Positions 11,174 to 21,662 of a stretch of DNA of 64,000 bases are shown piece after piece. Positions within the stretch are counted from its first letter, which is position 1. Each line of letters opens with the position of its first letter. Under the pieces are notes generated by a model, which was given only the letters and a program-made list of their open reading frames with translations, was not told the DNA's origin and did not search any database. A program made the translations under genes and the position numbers. Origin of the DNA: Macrotrachela quadricornifera (lineage: Eukaryota > Rotifera > Eurotatoria > Philodinida > Philodinidae). The stretch is from positions 1,543,036 through 1,607,035 of the forward strand of contig JAJEKB010021353.1 in NCBI GenBank assembly GCA_022393335.1, given 5' to 3'.

Positions 11174-11614
11174 CATACATGTCTCACTCGTTAATTCGTT
11201 ACGAATTTAAGAACTTTGCTACGAATTTACGAAGTTAAGAAGTTAATCTTGAGGGTGGGTGTGAGGGTGTGGATGAGGATTTTTATGAATTTGTAACTTC
11301 GTAAATTCGTAAATTCGTAGCAAAATTCGTAAATTCGTACCGTATTAACGAGTTCGACACTACTGAAATCGAATGAAGTCGAAGCTGACGTTGACACTTT
11401 CTTGCTCCCACAACTAAACTGATAAACAAGGCAGATACTCATACAATGCATCAAAGTGGGTAAACAATCTGTGTATAAATTCTTATCTAAGTTTCACCTT
11501 GGGATTCCTGTTGAAGAGAAGTCGACAGAGGGTGAGTATACGAAATAACAACCACAATCCAGATTTCGATTCAATTACGAATCTTTTCAGAGGAGGATGT
11601 GAGTACACAAATAC
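11174..11614. repeat. Inverted cluster of ttcgtaaattcgta motifs with G-rich spacer
   Basis: About 11186-11250 and 11285-11345 contain inverted, partly tandem copies of a tacgaattt/aaattcgta word. They flank a G-rich core (11253-11280) of gggtg/tgagggtg repeats. Part of about 11449-11540 is open (KFLSKFHLGIPVEE) before a gtgagt donor-like site and may be a gene scrap. No complete gene is present. Confidence 0.5.
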
Positions 11615-12388
11615 AGTGGCTGTCAAAATTGTCCGACCGCCCTATGTAGTATATCTTAGGTGCACCGTTTTCTAGTCCAGATTGTACCTAGAGACCTCAA
11701 GTTTCAGCAACCGATTAAATACTCTGTCGAGTATAAATAGGCGGTATTCGGACTCCAGACCTCTCTTCGCTATATGTTCAGGATAAACAAAGATCAAACT
11801 CTGTATGTATTGCGTGCGTCAAAATTGTCCGACCACTTCTTTCCCTCGTGTCCTGTAAGTTGATTTTAACTTTCGGAATACAAAAAGAAATAACATTTGA
11901 AAGAGAATTTTCTGCGCCACAAGATGCACTGCTTCCTAGGAGTCTTTGATCTTCAAAATAACCCGATATGCATGCCTTTCTGAGAGCATGGGTAGTTTTC
12001 GGAAAAGACCACTCTATCTCAGAACCTCGTGAACCAACCTAGATTTCGACCACACCGTTAAAAAGAGCACATTAAACTGCCCTAGGACCACAGTAGCTGA
12101 CATTCAGAATTTATAAAAATCTTGGATACGGATCGCTATATCGATCCCGTCGTCCACTGGTACAGCCTACTGTTCCTGGTACTTTGATATTAAACAAAAT
12201 CAGATCGCAAAAGGAAACTTGTTTTACGGCTTCTTCTTCCTCAGAATTCATTTCTCTACAAAACTAGCATGTTTCCACAGTTTCGTGATGAGAACTCGCT
12301 TTGTTATCATCGATCGATCTCTCTCACCACACGTGGATCACTGGTGTGCACTTGTAATGATAGACGAAGAGTCTCTGTTTTCGTGAAT

Positions 12389-15206
12389 CTTGGTATCAGA
12401 GTTGTAACCGGTCTAAAAATTTTCCTAGACCGGTAAAAACCGGCGGTTTCATGAAGTTTTTTTTTGAGACCATAAAACGGGCTGTAATAGCTAATTTTAT
12501 TCCTAAGATAAATTTTTAGATTTGCCTTTTCGGGAATGTTTTTATCAGAGTTCTAGATATCAAAAAGCAAATCAAAATGTCAATAATGGAGTATAATCTA
12601 TATGAAGTAAAATTCTTTTTCGCAAAAATCAACAACTCATGTTTATTTATTTCAATACCTTGTACAAAATTTACACGAGAAAAAAAAACATTTCCTTACG
12701 TATTAAATTCATAAACTATCTGAAAGATATGTATAAAATAAAGTATCATTATTTTTATGTAGGCCATGTCTTATTTAAATAAGCTTCCTTTAACACGACA
12801 AGTGCCTCCACACATTCAGGATCCAATTGAGATCTTTGTTCTGTAACAATTTGTCCAGCCATTGAAAAATGTCGTTCAGACTCAGCTGAAGACGCTTGTA
12901 TAACAAAAATTGATTTTGCTATTTTGGATAAAATCGATAAATTTAACTGTTGATCACGCCAAAATAATAATGGATTATTATCTTCAGGTAATTCATACGA
13001 TGTATTCTCATAAATTTGAATTTGTCGTTCAATTTCATCGCTGAATGAGTTTGCTGACATTCTTGCTGCAGAGGATGTTGTTCGAGCACTACGCATTGTT
13101 GCAAAAGGATCTTCTTTCGTTTTTTTCATTGGTGGTGAGTAGTTTTTATGTGATAACTCATTTGTAGATAAAATAGCATCTTTACAATCATTAGCCAAAA
13201 TATAAATACCATCTTTAATTAATTTCTTTTGTTCAATTAAATATGCTTCATCTGTCACAAACAATAAATCTTTAAATGTTGGATCGAGATAAGTTGCTAT
13301 CCAATGCAATTGTGTTATTGATGTCCAATATTTTTCATCAAGTTCTCGAGCCATTTCAGATTTTAATAAATTAATAATTGAATTTTTTCGTTTTTTATCT
13401 ATGATACAATATTCAATCATTCGATAGTAACTTGGAACAACATTTTGCAATGTTGCTCGATTTGAAAATTCTAAATTATCAAGAATCAAGCTAAATTTTT
13501 CCATAAACTTACTTATTTCAGATAATATTAGTGGATTAATATGCACAAGACGATGTTGTTCACCACGTTCACGTAATAACATCAGCAATTGGTCATATGA
13601 TTGATGTAAACTATCATGGATCAGAAAATATGAACGCCATGGACGTGTACCACTTGCTCTTTTTAATGTTTTGGGTAACTTGAATTGGATTCCACCACTT
13701 TGTTTACAATAAGTTCGAAGATCACTAACCGACGTACAGAAATTCTTGAATTCAATATTAATATTTTTAACATTCTCCCATGCTGTTTCTAGCACAGTAT
13801 TTGTTCGATGTGCTAAACTAGGGTACCTTGTTTCATCAGTTAAACTTAACGCTTTTATCATATTTGATCCTTGGTCAGTAGTAATAGGTGTATCACCAAA
13901 CGATAAATTAAATGATTTAAAGAATTGTTCAATTTTATGCCAAATATTAATTCCGGTCTTTGCTTCATCAAAATGTTTGCATCTTAATAATGTATGTTTT
14001 AATTCATAAGCATCATTTACAATAAATACTGTAAAATCCAAATAGCTTCTCTTCATTAAATCATCAGTCCAAAGATCAGCTGTAGCTGCTATGCGGTGTT
14101 GCTTAATTGTTTCTTCCAATAAAGAACGTATTTGATGTGTATATTGGTCAAATTTTAATATTGCTTCTTCACGAATACTTTGTCTGCCATAAAATATATC
14201 ATGAATATCTACTAAACCAAAATTAGCTCCAATATCGATGCCAGTTTGAATTAATGTTAATAAACCATCATTTTCTAATGAATTAAATGAATGAGAACCA
14301 GCAACTACAAATTTTAATTCGGCATCTTTAAGTTTCAATTTATATTTTTCTGGTAATGCTTTTTTGTTATAAACAAATTTTGATTGAATAACAGATGCAG
14401 TTGTTTGAAGCTGTTGTCCTCCTTTATCAAATAAATTTATTTTTGATTTCGATTTACAATGTTTAAGATGATCATGTAAACCATTTAATCCATCATTTTT
14501 TCTTTTACCATCAGCAGCTTTTTTAGAATGTGTTCTATAAGCCATATGACAATAATTACGAGCTGTCCAACCTTCTAATATATCAATTACACCATTTTCA
14601 TGTTTCTTTTCAACTAATGCTGCATCATTTTTCCATAATTCATGATTACCTTTTTCATTTTTAACCAATTCAAAATGTTTAGATTTCAATCGACTTTGAA
14701 TTTGCTGTGCAGTAAGATTATCAGCATCCATTATTTTGAGAGAAATGTAGATATTATTCTACTTACCTTCGATTATTCAATAGAGAAATGTGATCAGTAC
14801 GTATTCATGTCTGTGTAAATGGTGTAATATTTCTCTCTCTCTCTTCGTTAATTAGACATAAGTCAGCGTATTAAAAATAAAAATTGAATTAATATCAAAG
14901 AGTAGACATGAAAGGAAATAAAGGATCAATGCATGACAATGTTCTTATGATTAAGACATAGTTCATATCAAATAAAAGAAACTTTTATTTGATAAAAATT
15001 TTAAAGAATGAAAAGCTGGAGTTTTCATTTCAAAATAGAATTGTTGCTCTTTACTTTTTAGAAATTATATTAAAAACAGACATTTAGTATCTTACTAACA
15101 AAACATTAAGTAATATACTCAATTTTCTAAAACCGGTAGAAACCGGCCGGTCTAACTAGCTCAACCGGTCCGATCCGGCCGGACCGGTTACAACTCTGCT
15201 TGGTAT
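12389..15206. mobile_element. hAT transposon with 8-bp target-site duplication
   Basis: The element spans 12397-15198 (2802 bp). TIRs are CAGAGTTGTAACC at the left and its exact inverse at the right. Flanking 8-bp duplications CTTGGTAT lie at 12389-12396 and 15199-15206. Subterminal regions carry several accggtc/gaccggt motifs, possible transposase-binding sites. The 8-bp duplication and CAGAG end are hAT hallmarks. The perfect TSD and long intact ORF suggest recent insertion. Confidence 0.95.
12755..14731 (-). CDS. hAT-family transposase, apparently intact
   Basis: A single open frame of 658 aa inside the hAT element. The N-terminus (residues about 15-95, one Cys at 61 and His/Cys at 86-92) looks like a degenerate BED-type DNA-binding region. 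Catalytic-core markers are ATADLWTDD (Asp about 219), ITTDQGSNM (Asp about 286) and a C-terminal SSAESERHFSMAG block (Glu about 619), followed by the hAT dimerisation region to the C-terminus. Assigning the D-D-E residues rests on general hAT knowledge. No stops or frameshifts were seen. The transposase would act on the 12397-15198 TIRs and possibly on related non-autonomous copies. Confidence 0.92.
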   Translation of the reverse strand: MDADNLTAQQIQSRLKSKHFELVKNEKGNHELWKNDAALVEKKHENGVIDILEGWTARNYCHMAYRTHSKKAADGKRKNDGLNGLHDHLKHCKSKSKINLFDKGGQQLQTTASVIQSKFVYNKKALPEKYKLKLKDAELKFVVAGSHSFNSLENDGLLTLIQTGIDIGANFGLVDIHDIFYGRQSIREEAILKFDQYTHQIRSLLEETIKQHRIAATADLWTDDLMKRSYLDFTVFIVNDAYELKHTLLRCKHFDEAKTGINIWHKIEQFFKSFNLSFGDTPITTDQGSNMIKALSLTDETRYPSLAHRTNTVLETAWENVKNINIEFKNFCTSVSDLRTYCKQSGGIQFKLPKTLKRASGTRPWRSYFLIHDSLHQSYDQLLMLLRERGEQHRLVHINPLILSEISKFMEKFSLILDNLEFSNRATLQNVVPSYYRMIEYCIIDKKRKNSIINLLKSEMARELDEKYWTSITQLHWIATYLDPTFKDLLFVTDEAYLIEQKKLIKDGIYILANDCKDAILSTNELSHKNYSPPMKKTKEDPFATMRSARTTSSAARMSANSFSDEIERQIQIYENTSYELPEDNNPLLFWRDQQLNLSILSKIAKSIFVIQASSAESERHFSMAGQIVTEQRSQLDPECVEALVVLKEAYLNKTWPT

Positions 15207-16065
15207 TATATCGTCAGCAATGATCAAGATGATGTCGGAGCAAGTGCCTGACATGTGCAAACCGAGAAAATGTTTAACTAGAGGCTGTTCTTTTCAAAAC
15301 GCATGCTTTGACTAATTACATTATGAATACATCGTTCATCCACATATAGTGAGCGAGATAGATCGATGAGAACAAAGCGAATTCGCGTCGCAAAATTTTG
15401 GGAACACGCTAGTTTTGTAGAGAAATGAATTCTGACGAAGAAGAAGCCGTAATATAAGTTTCCTTTTGCGATCTGATTTTGTTTAATATCAAAGTACCAG
15501 GAACAGTAGGCTGTACCAGTGGACGACGGGATCGATATAGCGATCCGTATCCAAGATTTTTATAAATTCTGAATGTCAGCTACTGTGGTCCTAGGGCAGT
15601 TTAATGTGCTCTTTTTAACGGTGTGGTCGAAATCCAGATTGGTTCACGAGGTTCTTCGATAGAGCGGTCTTTTCCGAAAACTACACATTTTCTCAAGAAG
15701 GCACGAGTATCAGGTTATTGTGTAGACCAAAGACACATGACAAGTAGTGCATCGTGTAGAGTAAAAAATTCTCTTTCCAATTATGTATCTTGGTGTGTTT
15801 CGAAAGTAAAAATTGACGTACCCGAGATGATTGAAAGAAGTGGTCGGACAATTTTGACGCACGCAATACATACAGAGTTTGATCTTTGTTCTTCCTGAAC
15901 AAATAACGGACAGCGGTCTGGGATCCTAACGTTGCCCAGTTATACTCGACTGAGTACAGGATAGATTGTTGAAACGTCGGGTCTCTATGTACTGTCTTGA
16001 CTAGAAAAACGGGGCGCCTGAGATATACTACATAGGGTGGTCGAACAATTTTGACAGTCACTGTA

Positions 16066-16330
16066 TATTGCCACGACGCATTTCGATCTCAATTCAAAGA
16101 TCTCATCAGGCGACATTAATCTGTATATGAAGAAACAAAATTCAAACCAAACCAGCAGAACAAGTTCTCCTAGTTCAATCCAAAAACTGAATCTCCAAAG
16201 CAACAGGTGGGCATTTGGTATGGTGAGTACACAAATATATTGTCACGACGCGTTTCGATCCAAATTACTGGATTTCGTCAAGGCGGCAAAGAAATTATCT
16301 GTATTCAATCGACAAGATCTGTAGTTCAAG
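16066..16330. repeat. Duplicated host segment, the second copy being an unoccupied site
   Basis: Host sequence gtgagtacacaaata before 11615 continues after 16063 as tattgccacgacgc. A related copy at about 16222-16290 reads gtgagtacacaaatatattg and cacgacgcgtttcgatcc without the insertion, so it shows the pre-insertion state of the TA-flanked element. The same cgaaacgcgtcgtg word recurs inverted near 17057. Confidence 0.75.
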
Positions 16331-18031
16331 AGTGATTCCGAGGAATCCTCTCGAACACATCAGTATCTCAACGATTTAAACAACAGAAAGTTCGTTCAAT
16401 ACTGGTGAATATCAGAAGAAACTGCCACAATTCGGATCCGGAGGCATTCGGGTTGATGGTTCATGGTCATGTCGGGTAATAGTGGACAATATCTCTGTAG
16501 ACTGCTGGCTTTTATCCAAATGTTTAAGCACTGTCGTGCCGCAATGCGGCAGCGCTGTCAGGTAGGGGCAAATGCTGCTCCTCGTACAGCAATAAGAGTT
16601 CATACAAGCTATCGAAAAAACACTCTTGTCCTGGCACATTCTTATCTTCAAGGAATGGTCGAATATGTAGCGTACTTTCGATGCTAGAGAGAAAATTGAA
16701 TAGTTTAACGGTAGAACAGTCGACCGGTTATCGAAAAATGTAGGTTCGATTCCTGCTTTAATTTTATGATCTTTCTTAACAAGTCTTTCGTACTTGTGAA
16801 GACATATTCAAGTAAATACATTCGTTGAACTCTCTATGTAAAGCCGTAGATACGTGAAATGATTGCTTATCTTTGAACTCTTTCGAATACATAACTAACT
16901 CACCATCACTCACCCTCTAGTCGATGTCTATTTGTTTTCATCGGAGATTCATTTCGATTGAGCTTGGATGAGAGCTTCTCTCGTCTGAGTTTCTTTCGAA
17001 TTGAATTCCCCGTATGCAGATCATTGACGACCACCTGAAGATTGATCCGTGACTGGATCGAAACGCGTCGTGGTTGTCGTTGTTCTTCGTGAACTCACCC
17101 AATCAACTCATGCTGAGAATTTCAAGTGAAAGGGTTGAGGCCTTGTTGAAATATACGTCTGGCAAAAAACCCTCAAGAATTGCTCGTTTTATAGGACTCT
17201 CAGCAAAAATGAAATACCTCGGCATAGGAACAATATTTTTCGAAACGGCTTGCGTGGGTATTCATCAAAATGTTGCTGCTAGGAGAAATCGATGCACCAT
17301 CTAGGCAAAATCGCTCATGGGTGGATCCATGGAGACCCATCCACTTTTTTGGAAAGGTCTTTTTTTTCGATTTTTTTTTGTTCAAAAGGCTGATCTCGAC
17401 TAGAAAACACTTTTGGTCAAAAAAAAATTAAATACTCTCTACCAAAAATTCCGAGTTTTCGAGCATTTTCTCGGAACACCTATGGTGTACTTTTATATAT
17501 AGGGAAAATGGCATGAAATAGGATAGAAACTTTTTGAAAACAATTTTTCCGGGTTTTTTTGGTTTTCAAAAATATATACAAAGTCTAGAAACATGTTTCT
17601 TCAGGTACATCAGATCAATCCTAATGGAGGTTTTCAATGCTTAGTCATTTTCTCTGAACATATCAATAGCTATATTTTGTCAACATAGATTGTATTCAAT
17701 TAAATTGAATAATTTTTATTTTCTTCGCCTCGTGGAATATAACAACTTTCATGATACTATCCTCACAAAACGAAATCGTACTGACAACTCCACCCTGATA
17801 GCCAGAAGCATTTGCTAGTATACCGTCTTCAAAAAATGAATCCATGGAATCGAAAGGGACACTACTATCGAAATGATAGATATTCCATTTCTCTTACTCT
17901 ACATCTTTAGATATAGAGTCTTGTTCAAAAATGTTGTGATTTCACACGAATAAGATTACGAGATGAATCATTGGATATTAGAAAATATCGACTACCCATC
18001 AGTATCTCTTTATCTTTAAAAATCTATTCCA
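16330..18031. other. Intergenic; tRNA-like gene inside, otherwise no feature
   Basis: Scattered short ORFs in all frames have no recognisable domain. Poly-T runs lie around 17340-17580. Only the tRNA-like sequence at 16694 stands out. Confidence 0.4.
16694..16764 (+). tRNA. tRNA-like cloverleaf, probable tRNA pseudogene (nominal anticodon GGT)
   Basis: All arms pair. Acceptor aattgaa (16694-16700) pairs with tttaatt (16757-16763). The D stem is GTTT/GAAC around AACGGTA. The anticodon stem is gtcga/tcgaa (four pairs). The T arm is GTAGG/CCTGC with loop TTCGATT. The A-box-like tagtttaacgg and B box GGTTCGATTCC fit pol III promoters. Oddities: the acceptor has no G-C pair, position 33 is C instead of U, and the variable loop is 4 nt. 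These suggest a pseudogene, a SINE head or a displaced organellar tRNA. Threonine identity is nominal only. Confidence 0.5.
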
Positions 18032-18514
18032 ATGCCACGACGAAAAAATTGTGAACATCCGATAAAGCATGAAAAATCTGGATGCATACCAAAAGGAGTA
18101 AAGGCTGTGTTATCCGAACTATCGAAATTTTTGATCAGTCAGTATGATGTGCCTTACCCCCGAATTTGTTGGTTATGTGCAAGATGTCATACATTTGAAC
18201 CGAAGAAAATGATGACTCATCAATCAGAGAAGCTCCACGACAATGAAAGTTCAAGTGATGATGAATCAATGACACAAGGTTCTCCTGTCAATGATGACAG
18301 AAATGATGATGGTTATGTCAATGTTGAATTTAATGATCTGAATGAAGAAGAGAAAGAAAATCCACATATGGACAGTGGTATCACAGCTGAGTCAAACGAC
18401 GATGATGAATCACCAGGTGTTGATGAAACAACTGATCCTGAATCAGTGGATGAAGATACATGCCATGCTTTTTATGAACTTGAACATCAAAAAGAACAAG
18501 TAACGCTCGTCTAA
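18032..18514 (+). CDS. Acidic protein of unknown function with N-terminal Cys/His cluster
   Basis: 160 aa. I do not recognise a named family. Residues 1-60 hold Cys and His spaced like a small zinc-binding unit (C8, H9, H13, C18, then CWLCARCH at about 46-53) and are basic. Residues about 70-150 are highly acidic and Ser/Asp/Glu-rich (SSSDDES, NEEEKE, NDDDES). A C-terminal [13 protein letters not shown] precedes a possible gtaacg donor, so more exons may follow. A DNA- or chromatin-associated role is only a guess. Confidence 0.45.
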   Translation: MPRRKNCEHPIKHEKSGCIPKGVKAVLSELSKFLISQYDVPYPRICWLCARCHTFEPKKMMTHQSEKLHDNESSSDDESMTQGSPVNDDRNDDGYVNVEFNDLNEEEKENPHMDSGITAESNDDDESPGVDETTDPESVDEDTCHAFYELEHQKEQVTLV

Positions 18515-19701
18515 AGACTCGCTCAGCTCTTTCTCGTAGAAATCGTGTTTCTAAACTACCGTCATGCTATTCATTTATAAAATTAAAAAAATCAAAGTCA
18601 AATTCCAATTGCTCGACATCAACTGCCTTTGATCACACTTCATAAAAACAAATGCTTTTTGTTAAAAATTTGTTGTTTGTTTAAAAAATTGAGCTTCAAT
18701 AAACATTTTTATACAAGTGACTTCAGATTTGAATTCCTCGTCTTGATTAACCTTCGGTCAACCCTTATAAAAAAAGTGATCCTTTGTCTAAAAAAATAAA
18801 TCGAAAAAAAATTTTAAAAAACTAACATCAGATTCGAGTTTCTCGGTCTAGATTACCCTTTGGTTAAGCTTTATAGAAAATCTCAATAGAATGTTTTTTT
18901 GACCTTGTGCGGACACACAAGCAATCAAACAAACAATTTATTCTTGCAAGACTCTTCTCTACGAGAAAGAGAATATTTGATTTGAGGAAAGTTTCGTATG
19001 TTTGACATCACCACAAAGAATGAAGGAGATAAAGTTTTTTTCCAATATGAGTCAATAAAAATCGATGACGTTTTTTACATTATGTTAGTCAAATGAGTCA
19101 TTACTTATGCAATGAGAAGAATGAAGGAGTGGGAAAAAAGTAAGTATATATATATATGTGTATACTTGCTTTATTTGCGCGACAAAATTATATAGCAAAG
19201 AACAGCTTCTACACGAGCATAAGGTTTGTGGATATTTCTTTTGTTGTATTATTCTCTTTGAATATTTTTTTTTAAAAATAATGTGAAACTCATATCGAAA
19301 ACTTTTTCTCCTTTGGATAATATCATTTACACTGAACATATCTGTCTGAAAAATAACATATTTATATTAATATTTTATGAGAATAGTGAAAATTAAATAG
19401 AAACCTTTCTTAATCTTAATTTGTACATTCAATGTCTTAATAAATGATACAAAATATCAGTTAAATTAAAACTAGTGATTCGTTGATCTACTAGTGTACA
19501 TATTAGCGTGAATGTTATAAGAAAATATCTGATTCTTAAAAATGATTACTTTTTCTTTTTGATTTTGTTTTGAAAACATGGCTTTACAAGACAGAGAAGA
19601 TTTTTCGCGTGCTCTATTTGTTTTTTTTTCTAACAATAGAACTATTTGTTATGTTAATTAAATTGATTAATCGTGTTTTACTATCTGTTTCAAAATACAA
19701 G
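18515..19701. repeat. Intergenic with copies of a dispersed repeat family
   Basis: About 18720-18890 contains two tandem diverged units (cagatttgaattcctcg and cagattcgagtttctcg starts). About 18890-18985 is an inverted copy of the block seen at 228-330 and 596-700, including actcttctctacgagaaag. Related units recur at about 41880-42760. No gene was seen. Confidence 0.55.
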
Positions 19702-20125
19702 GCATCTCACGTTTTTTTGAATAACTTTTGATAGGAAAAAGATAGAGACCTGCAGTTTTCATCATTAGAAAGAGAAGTGATGGGGATATTGAAACATCTA
19801 AACTCGATTTCTTCCCTTGGTCTCCCTAATTTGTAAGAAACAGAGATTTTTGCAAAACTGTGCTTTTCAAATTTTCCATTACTGCTTTGATTTTGAGGGT
19901 GCCAGTTGATAGGCCTATTAAGTAACATCCTCAAAATCAGAACAGTAATGGAAAATTTGAAAAGCACACTTTTGCAAAAATCTCCATTTCTAACTAAGTA
20001 GGGAGCCCAATGGGAAAATTAAGTTTAGGTTTTTCAATACTCCCATCATATCTCTTTCTTATGGTGAAAACTGCAGATCTCTATCTTTTTTCTATCAACA
20101 GTTATTCAAAAAACTGTAAGATGTC
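19702..20125. mobile_element. Foldback (MITE-like) element, about 200-bp arms
   Basis: Left arm about 19702-19900 and right arm about 19926-20125 are inverted copies with about 25 nt between them. Shared words include tttttgaataact, tgcagttttca, cttttcaaattttccatta and attttgagg. Minor substitutions only. No coding capacity. Confidence 0.8.
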
Positions 20126-21662
20126 TTCTATTTTAAAACAAATAGTAGCCATTTTAGTATATTGACAATTTAAATATACAACAGTCATTTCGCATAGATT
20201 AGGATAGACTATTACAGAAGATCACTAATTTATCTTGGTCTTATATACTATGACGGCAAATACTTGATAGTGAAAAACAAATGTTTTAACAATTTATTTC
20301 CATTTTTCATTAAGTCTTTCCATTTCTTTGTTTCTCTATCATCATACTTTCTATTAGATTTATTTTTGAGTAAAGATAAAATATCAAAGTTTTAGTTCAG
20401 TCTAGTGTATTGATTATACCGAAATAAAATTTATGTATTATCTTTAATTAGCGAGAAAGTTAATGCTAAGTATGATGATTGTGGTGCTTTCTTCCAGGAA
20501 CTGGTAGTTATAGAATTTTCTATTTTTAAAGAAGTTATATACACATGTCAATTAATATATGAGAATATGCTGATTCATACCGAGCAGACATAAAACTAAT
20601 AATTTTGTCATGCGTCTACTAGTATTAGTCAACTGATCAATGGTTAATTCATTTGAATATATTTGTTTTATGAGAAATATTTCAATCTAAAATGTACTTA
20701 TGTTAAGAATTTCAACCCAAACGAATGTACGTTTGAAGAGATATAGATATCACAAAAAATGTCATTTTTAATGATTAAACACTTATTCTTTTAATATATA
20801 TATATAAAAAGTAAATAAATCAGTGATCTTCTATTGAAAAGATTCTGTACTAGTTGATCGAGACTTTTTATGATATGATTTTTGCACACACAAATTGTCA
20901 ATATATTGAAATTTTGAATAATTCAATCTAGACTTGTTATGAACAGTTTAGATATTTCATTTTGATAGTTTTATTATAAATATAAAACATAAGTATTGTT
21001 CTACTAAACAACTGGAAACTTCTTCTTTATAAAATAATTTATTTTAAGATATGAATCCGCAAAAAAATTAGTTTGTTTTTTATTGAACAGATATTCAGTT
21101 ATAATCTAGATATTTATATGAATACTGATAGATCAACATAGTCAAGCATCAGTATTTTTTTAATTTAATTCATATTTCTCACTCAACTAGTGATAGAAGA
21201 AAAAAATCTGTATAAGATCAAATATACCTTGTTATTCATTTAAGATATCGATATAAACGTGTTATATTTCATGTAAAAATCCTCAATCTTAAAATTTCAT
21301 AGTTGAATACATAGAAACTTTAGTCAGTTGTGTTCAATAGATTACATAAATTGTTTCTCATTGCTCTTCGATCATGCGATTAGTGACGAGATATATAGTT
21401 ATTTTATAGTAAAGTCAAGGCGATAGATAAAGGAAAATTTTATGTTAATTGTCAGATATGAACTAATTGATCGAGATTTATATAAAAAGCGGTAGAGTTT
21501 AATGATAAAATTTGACTTGATAAAAGATAAGAATGCGAATATTTTTCTTACCAATGTGATATAATTATATTTTCTAGAAGTTTTTTGTTCATGTAAAATT
21601 TGATAATTATATATCTACAAAACATTATTATCTCTTTCCATAATCACATTTTGTATGACATA
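20126..21662. other. AT-rich intergenic region
   Basis: Very AT-rich, with stops in all frames and short at/ta microsatellite runs (about 20795). No gene, RNA or TE end was recognised. Confidence 0.5.

Larger units (their letters stand above)
11615..16063. mobile_element. TA-flanked element with very long inverted arms, split by a hAT
   Basis: Left end CAGTGGCTGTCAAAATTGT at 11615; the right end at 16063 is its reverse complement with one change. TA dinucleotides flank it (11613-11614, 16064-16065), as expected for Tc1/mariner-type insertion. The left arm (11615-12396) and right arm (15199-16063) are inverted copies over almost their whole length, diverged by substitutions and indels. No transposase of its own is visible, so it is probably a non-autonomous foldback element. 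It is interrupted by the hAT element at 12397-15198. Confidence 0.85.

Noticed and set aside
13746..14009. Plus-strand ORF within the hAT transposase gene
   Set aside because: Antisense shadow of the transposase frame.
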